Assembly (NCBI GenBank): GCA_964468405.1
Contig: CAYXTC010000014.1
Coordinates: 1 to 17,551 of the forward strand
Origin: CAYXTC01 sp964468405
GTDB lineage: Bacteria; Patescibacteriota; Minisyncoccia; Minisyncoccales; GWA2-38-27
DNA length: 17,551 nucleotides
Direction of reading: 5' to 3'
Shown here: in pieces, positions 14,034-17,551 of the stretch
How the letters are laid out: the number at the start of each line of letters is the position of its first letter
Numbering within the stretch: the first letter of the stretch is position 1
The notes under the pieces: generated by a model
Told to the model about the DNA's origin: nothing
Seen by the model: only the letters and a program-made list of their open reading frames with translations
The model's database searches: none
Program-made: the position numbers and the translations under genes

Positions 14034-16022
14034 ATGAAACGAGGAAAAAGTTTCTTGAATACAAAGAAGTGGCCCTCAAAGGGCCAATGGAAAAGATTTT
14101 TTAGTGTCTTAAACGCAAAGGAAAAAATAATCCTCACTGTTTTTTTAATCCTTGCCTTAGGCTCTATTGTTTTTTTAGTAAGAACTCTTTATCTTAACAA
14201 TACTGAAATTATACCCGCCAAAGGAGGAATTCACATAGAGGGAGTGGCAGGACGACCGAGGTTTATTAACCCCCTATATGCCAACTCCGAAGTTGACCGC
14301 GCCCTGACCCAGCTTCTTTTCTCTGGCTTGATGAAATACGACAAAGGCCTTAAAGTAGTGCCTGACCTGGCCGAGAGGTACAAGATCGAAGAAAGCGGCA
14401 AAGTATACAAGTTCTACCTGAAAGAAGGCCTTAAGTGGCAGGATGGCGCCCCCCTAACAGCGGACGATGTGGTCTTTACCATAAGAAGAATCCAGGACTC
14501 ATCCTACAAAAGCCCCCTTTTGCCCAACTGGGTAGGAGTAGACGTTGAAAAAATAGGGGATTCGGCAATAAAGTTTGAGATAGACAAACCCTACGGCGCT
14601 TTTATTGAAAACTGCACCGTTAAAATACTTCCAAAACATATCTGGGGAAATGTTTCAGCAGAAAACTTTCCTCTGGAAATATATAATTTAAAACCAATAG
14701 GATCTGGCCCCTACAAAGTTAAGGAAATAAAGCAGGATCAGCCAAACCAAATAGAACACCTTACTCTTTCCCAAAATTCATACTACCACGGCAAAGACCC
14801 TTATATTTCAAAAATAAATTTCTTATTCAGAGAAACAGAGGAACAATTGATAAAAGAGGCCAAAGAAGCCAATATTACAGGGTTTTCTGCCTCTCTGGCA
14901 GAAATAATCGATCAAGGATGGAATAAGCATGATTTTTCCCTTCCCCGCTATTTTGCAGTATTTTTTAATCCAGAGCAAAAAGAAATATTTAAAGATAAAA
15001 AAGTGAGAGAGGCCCTGGATTTAGCCCTTAACAAGAAAGATATTATCAAGAAGGTATTAGGCCTTAAAGGAGAAGAGGCGGAAAAAAAGATTATCAACTC
15101 TCCCCTCCTCCCTGACATCTACGGATTAGAGAAGAAAGAAGAAGCAGGGTTTGATTTAGAAAAAGCGAGACAGCTTTTAGACGAAACGGGGTTCGAATTA
15201 AAGGAAGGATTAAGGCAAAAACAGGTAGAAAAGGAAAGGGCCTTTCTTTTCGAGAAAGACCTGACAAAAGGATCAAAGGGAGACGAGGTGGAAGAACTCC
15301 AGAAATGCCTTACCCGGTTCTCCGATGTTTATCCTGAGGGAGAGGTAACCGCATATTTCGGGCCCAAGACGGAAGAAGCAGTAAAAAAGTTTCAGGAAAA
15401 ATACAAGGAAGATGTTCTTGACCCCTTCGGACTCGCCTCCGGAAACGGGAATGTCAGAGAAGGAACAAGAGAAAAATTGAACGAGGTCTGCTTCGAGGAA
15501 CCAGAGACCATAATCCCCCTGAAGTTTTCCCTGGTTACTATCAGCCAGCCACAAATGGAAAAACTGGGAGAGACTATTAAGGATCAATGGGCTAGAATAG
15601 GAGTTGAAGTTTCGCTTCACAAAGTAGGAATTTCCCAGTTAGAACAAAACTATATCAAGCCCAGAGATTACAACGCCCTCCTCTTCGGAGAAGTACTCGG
15701 TGCCGTTCCAGACCCCTTTCCCTTTTGGCATTCCTCTCAGATAAAAGATCCCGGATTGAATCTTGCACTTTTTGAAAACCAAGAGGCAGACAAATTAATG
15801 GAAGAGGTCAGGCAGAACGCAGAGAACAACAAAGAGAAATTGGAACAACTTCAAGAGATTATCCTCGAGCAAAGGCCTGCTATTTTTATTTACAGTCCGG
15901 ACTACACTTATTTCGTTTCAAAAGAAATAAAAAACGTTGGCTCCCAAAAAATAACAGATCCCTCAAAGCGTTTCTTAGATATTGAGGAATGGTATATTAA
16001 AACAAAAAGGGAATGGAAGTAG
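14034..16022 (+). CDS. Membrane-anchored family 5 solute-binding protein with inserted peptidoglycan-binding-like domain
   Basis: Extracytoplasmic oligopeptide/dipeptide-type ABC solute-binding protein, 662 residues. A basic cytoplasmic N-terminus (1-30) precedes a single hydrophobic helix (about 31-54), with no lipobox Cys, so it is probably anchored by an uncleaved helix. The SBP_bac_5 fold is recognised by RFINPLYANSEVDRALTQLL (76-95), the EGLKWQDGAPLTADDVVFTI stretch (131-150) and PIGSGPYKVKEI (221-232). At about 408-486 a separate domain interrupts it: LTKGSKGDEVEELQKCL, then YFGPKTEEAVKKFQEKY and REGTREKLNEVC, a peptidoglycan-binding domain 1-like pattern. Solute-binding sequence resumes at about 494 (IPLKFSLVTISQPQMEKLGE). 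C425 and C486 lie at the two ends of the insert. No permease or ATPase genes follow. It overlaps the next gene by ten bases. Confidence 0.88.
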   Translation: MKRGKSFLNTKKWPSKGQWKRFFSVLNAKEKIILTVFLILALGSIVFLVRTLYLNNTEIIPAKGGIHIEGVAGRPRFINPLYANSEVDRALTQLLFSGLMKYDKGLKVVPDLAERYKIEESGKVYKFYLKEGLKWQDGAPLTADDVVFTIRRIQDSSYKSPLLPNWVGVDVEKIGDSAIKFEIDKPYGAFIENCTVKILPKHIWGNVSAENFPLEIYNLKPIGSGPYKVKEIKQDQPNQIEHLTLSQNSYYHGKDPYISKINFLFRETEEQLIKEAKEANITGFSASLAEIIDQGWNKHDFSLPRYFAVFFNPEQKEIFKDKKVREALDLALNKKDIIKKVLGLKGEEAEKKIINSPLLPDIYGLEKKEEAGFDLEKARQLLDETGFELKEGLRQKQVEKERAFLFEKDLTKGSKGDEVEELQKCLTRFSDVYPEGEVTAYFGPKTEEAVKKFQEKYKEDVLDPFGLASGNGNVREGTREKLNEVCFEEPETIIPLKFSLVTISQPQMEKLGETIKDQWARIGVEVSLHKVGISQLEQNYIKPRDYNALLFGEVLGAVPDPFPFWHSSQIKDPGLNLALFENQEADKLMEEVRQNAENNKEKLEQLQEIILEQRPAIFIYSPDYTYFVSKEIKNVGSQKITDPSKRFLDIEEWYIKTKREWK

Positions 16023-16597
16023 ATCTCAAAAACAAAGAGCCGGACATCAGGCGTGTTAATGACATGAAGGATGTCATTTATGACAAAGAATGGCTGGCGG
16101 AAGCGCCCAACCTAGAACTTTACTATATGTACAGGGGAATCAAAGAAAAAGACGGCTTAAGATACGACATCACCATAATCCCTTCTAGAATGCTAGGTGA
16201 AGAATATGTAAAGACCAAGGGCCACGAGCATGCAGGAAATTATCAAGAAGTATATATTGTCTTAGAGGGCGAGGCTATTTTCTTTATGCAGAAAGGAAAA
16301 GAGAAGATAGAAGACGTGCTTGTTATTAAGGCAAAAAAAGGAGAGGTGGCTGTAATTCCTTCAAATTATACTCATATCACTATCAATCCTTCAGATAAAG
16401 AACTAAAAATGGCAAACTGGATGGCCGAAGAAGCAGAAAGCAATTATGCCCCGATTCAGAAAATGGAAGGAGGATGCTACTTTTACACTTTAAATGGTTG
16501 GATAAAAAATAATAATTACTCTGAGGTCCCGGAAATCAGGCTCCAAAAGCCCTGGCAGTCTGTGCCCGAAGATCTGGAGTTTTTGAAGGAGGGTTAA
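16013..16597 (+). CDS. Cupin-type glucose-6-phosphate isomerase
   Basis: Interconverts glucose-6-phosphate and fructose-6-phosphate; belongs to the metal-dependent cupin family first known from archaea such as Pyrococcus, unrelated to the common bacterial Pgi fold. The 194 residues match that family. Metal-binding cupin motif 1 is KTKGHEHAGNYQEVYIVLEG at 67-86 (H71, H73, E79) and motif 2 contains H121 in IPSNYTHITIN. The spacing between H73 and E79 is one residue shorter than in the Pyrococcus enzyme as I recall it. The ATG overlaps the 3' end of the solute-binding gene by ten bases; a later ATG at codon 18 is a weaker alternative. The stop codon is one base from a tRNA gene, so the tRNA is probably processed from the same transcript. 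Confidence 0.88.
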   Translation: MEVDLKNKEPDIRRVNDMKDVIYDKEWLAEAPNLELYYMYRGIKEKDGLRYDITIIPSRMLGEEYVKTKGHEHAGNYQEVYIVLEGEAIFFMQKGKEKIEDVLVIKAKKGEVAVIPSNYTHITINPSDKELKMANWMAEEAESNYAPIQKMEGGCYFYTLNGWIKNNNYSEVPEIRLQKPWQSVPEDLEFLKEG

Positions 16598-16598
16598 G

Positions 16599-16682
16599 GC
16601 CGGGGTGGTGAAACTGGAAGACACGACGGCCCCAGGAGCCGTTGGAGGAAACTCCTTGTGGGTTCGAATCCCACCCCCGGCA
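16599..16682 (+). tRNA. tRNA-Leu (anticodon CAG)
   Basis: A complete class II cloverleaf can be drawn. The acceptor stem is a perfect 7 bp (GCCGGGG/CCCCGGC), with D stem GTG/CAC, anticodon stem ACGGC/GCCGT, a variable arm GGAG-GAAA-CTCC, T stem GTGGG/CCCAC with TTCGAAT loop, and discriminator A. The anticodon loop is CCCAGGA, giving CAG at 16633-16635 (reads CUG Leu) with C instead of the nearly universal U at position 33. CCA is not encoded. The gene starts one base after the isomerase stop codon. Confidence 0.95.
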
Positions 16683-16699
16683 TTACTAATATGAAAAAG

Positions 16700-16770
16700 G
16701 CAATTACCCTGACACCCGATTTAAGAAACCTCTCGGTTTCTTACCTCATTTTCCAACACAGGGTAATTGC
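16700..16770. repeat. 12-bp inverted repeat enclosing a second hairpin, upstream of RNase J
   Basis: GCAATTACCCTG (16700-16711) and CAGGGTAATTGC (16759-16770) are perfect reverse complements. The 47 bases between them contain TAAGAAACC (16722-16730) and GGTTTCTTA (16735-16743), a 9-bp hairpin with a TCTC loop. The right outer arm runs into the TGC of the RNase J extended -10. It could act as a processing or termination structure for the tRNA transcript, or as an operator; no T-run follows either hairpin. Confidence 0.7.
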
Positions 16771-16776
16771 TATAAT
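16768..16776 (+). promoter_or_regulatory. Extended -10 promoter of the RNase J gene
   Basis: TGCTATAAT, identical to the extended -10 of the HD-polX operon, ends nine bases before the ATG at 16786. No convincing -35 is seen. A leaderless or near-leaderless mRNA is predicted. Confidence 0.7.
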
Positions 16777-16785
16777 TAACAAATT

Positions 16786-17551
16786 ATGAAAAACAAAAAA
16801 GAAAATATGAGAATTATTCCCCTGGGAGGTCTGGGGGAAGTAGGAAAAAACATGACTCTTTTCGAATACAAAGGGAAGATTTTTGTATTGGATTTGGGCC
16901 TGAAATTCCCGGAGGAGGCAATGCCCGGCATTGATTATGTGATTCCTTCTGTAGATTATCTTGAAGACAAAAAGGACAAAATAGTCGGGGCTGCGATAAC
17001 CCACGGCCACTACGACCACATTGGGGCTATTCCTTATGTAATGAAAAAACTAGGCAATCCCACTGTTTATTCTTCGAAACTAACCAGAGGAATTATTATC
17101 AAGAGACAGGATGATTTTCCTCAGGCGCCCAAGTTGGATATAAGGAGCGTAAAGTCCGGGGATAAAAGAAGGCTTGGACCTTTTTCTATTGAGTTTTTCC
17201 ACGAAAACCACAATATCCCCGGCAATCTGGGAGTAGTCATTAAAACAGGGCTGGGCAATATTGTCTGTACTTCAGATTTCAAGTTCGACAAAAATCCTAT
17301 CAACGACAAACCCACTGACTTTAAGAAATTAAGAAAGATAGGAAAAGAGGGGGTGCTCCTCCTTATGTCAGACTCCACCGGAGCCGAAGAGGAAAACCAC
17401 TCCCTGTCAGAACAGACCATTTCCCAGAACCTTGAAGAGATATTCAAGCAAACAAGAAAAAGCAGGGTTATTGCCGTAACCTTCGCTTCCCTTCTGAACA
17501 GAGCCCAGCAGATTATCTCTTTATCTGAAAAGTACGGCAGAAAAGTTGTTG
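16786..17551 (+). CDS. rnj: Ribonuclease J (N-terminal part; runs off window)
   Basis: Metallo-beta-lactamase/beta-CASP ribonuclease that degrades and processes RNA with endonuclease and 5'-3' exonuclease activity. The 255 complete codons present cover the first half of the usual 550 or so residues. Visible are IIPLGGLGEVGKNM (10-23), the metal motif ITHGHYDHIGAIPY at 71-84 (H73, H75, D77, H78), a further histidine in HENHNIPGNLG (H142) and the CTSDFKFD motif with D164. MSDSTGAEEE and the beta-CASP segment TFASLLNRAQQII follow near the end. Canonical RNase J has GHEDHIG and SNIHR at the corresponding places, so both motifs vary slightly here. The ATG at 16786 fits the promoter; an in-frame ATG seven codons later begins at MRIIPLGGL. 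It may process the neighbouring tRNA-containing transcript, but that is speculation. Confidence 0.92.
   Translation, partial: MKNKKENMRIIPLGGLGEVGKNMTLFEYKGKIFVLDLGLKFPEEAMPGIDYVIPSVDYLEDKKDKIVGAAITHGHYDHIGAIPYVMKKLGNPTVYSSKLTRGIIIKRQDDFPQAPKLDIRSVKSGDKRRLGPFSIEFFHENHNIPGNLGVVIKTGLGNIVCTSDFKFDKNPINDKPTDFKKLRKIGKEGVLLLMSDSTGAEEENHSLSEQTISQNLEEIFKQTRKSRVIAVTFASLLNRAQQIISLSEKYGRKVV

Noticed and set aside
15273..15620. 115-codon minus-strand ORF inside the solute-binding protein gene
   Set aside because: Antisense to a gene whose domains are clear through this stretch; no promoter or recognisable domain.
16722..16743. Hairpin after tRNA-Leu as an intrinsic terminator
   Set aside because: The stem is strong, but the bases that follow it are not a T-run; it is reported instead as part of a nested inverted repeat.
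1..17551. Alternative genetic code (UGA as glycine), CRISPR, IS elements or prophage
   Set aside because: uvrA and uvrC end in TGA at sensible positions and no in-frame TGA is needed. I saw no repeat-spacer arrays, transposase motifs or phage structural genes; the holin-family protein is a common chromosomal membrane protein.

Overview
The window looks like chromosome from a member of the Candidate Phyla Radiation (Patescibacteria), probably Parcubacteria-like. This is inferred from several things together: genes packed with 4-base stop/start overlaps, reduced-size versions of standard proteins (a 406-residue UvrC, a half-length MFS protein), a solute-binding protein carrying a peptidoglycan-binding-like domain, a cupin-type glucose-6-phosphate isomerase, and a tRNA gene without an encoded CCA. 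TGA is used as a stop (uvrA, uvrC), so the Gly-UGA code of SR1/Gracilibacteria does not apply. No phage, IS element or CRISPR array is visible; this is mostly core genome.

Bases 1-12080 are read from the minus strand and 12197-17551 from the plus strand; the switch is a 116-base divergent promoter between uvrA and uvrC. In transcription order on the minus strand: uvrA runs directly into groES-groEL, whose -35 box overlaps the uvrA stop codon and whose start region carries a CIRCE (HrcA) operator. After a strong groEL terminator comes a two-gene unit of an inositol-monophosphatase-family enzyme and an unusual phosphoribosyltransferase-Lrp/AsnC fusion, then greA with tandem promoters and a terminator, then a tightly coupled five-gene operon: HD phosphohydrolase, flippase-like membrane protein, YjbQ, half-MFS, and PolX.

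On the plus strand: a minimal uvrC; a small holin-like membrane protein with its own promoter inside the uvrC 3' end, followed by secG, a membrane-anchored family 5 solute-binding protein with an inserted peptidoglycan-binding-like domain, a cupin phosphoglucose isomerase and a tRNA-Leu(CAG) one base after the isomerase stop; then, behind a large inverted repeat, the start of an RNase J gene that runs off the window.

The genes cover DNA repair (PolX, UvrA, UvrC), protein folding (GroESL), transcription and RNA turnover (GreA, RNase J), secretion and uptake (SecG, solute-binding protein) and sugar/nucleotide metabolism. The most noteworthy observations are the PRTase-Lrp/AsnC fusion with a C-terminal cysteine cluster, a recurring promoter layout that predicts leaderless mRNAs for at least six genes, the domain insertion in the solute-binding protein, a tRNA-Leu with C at position 33, and inverted repeats in the greA and RNase J promoter regions.
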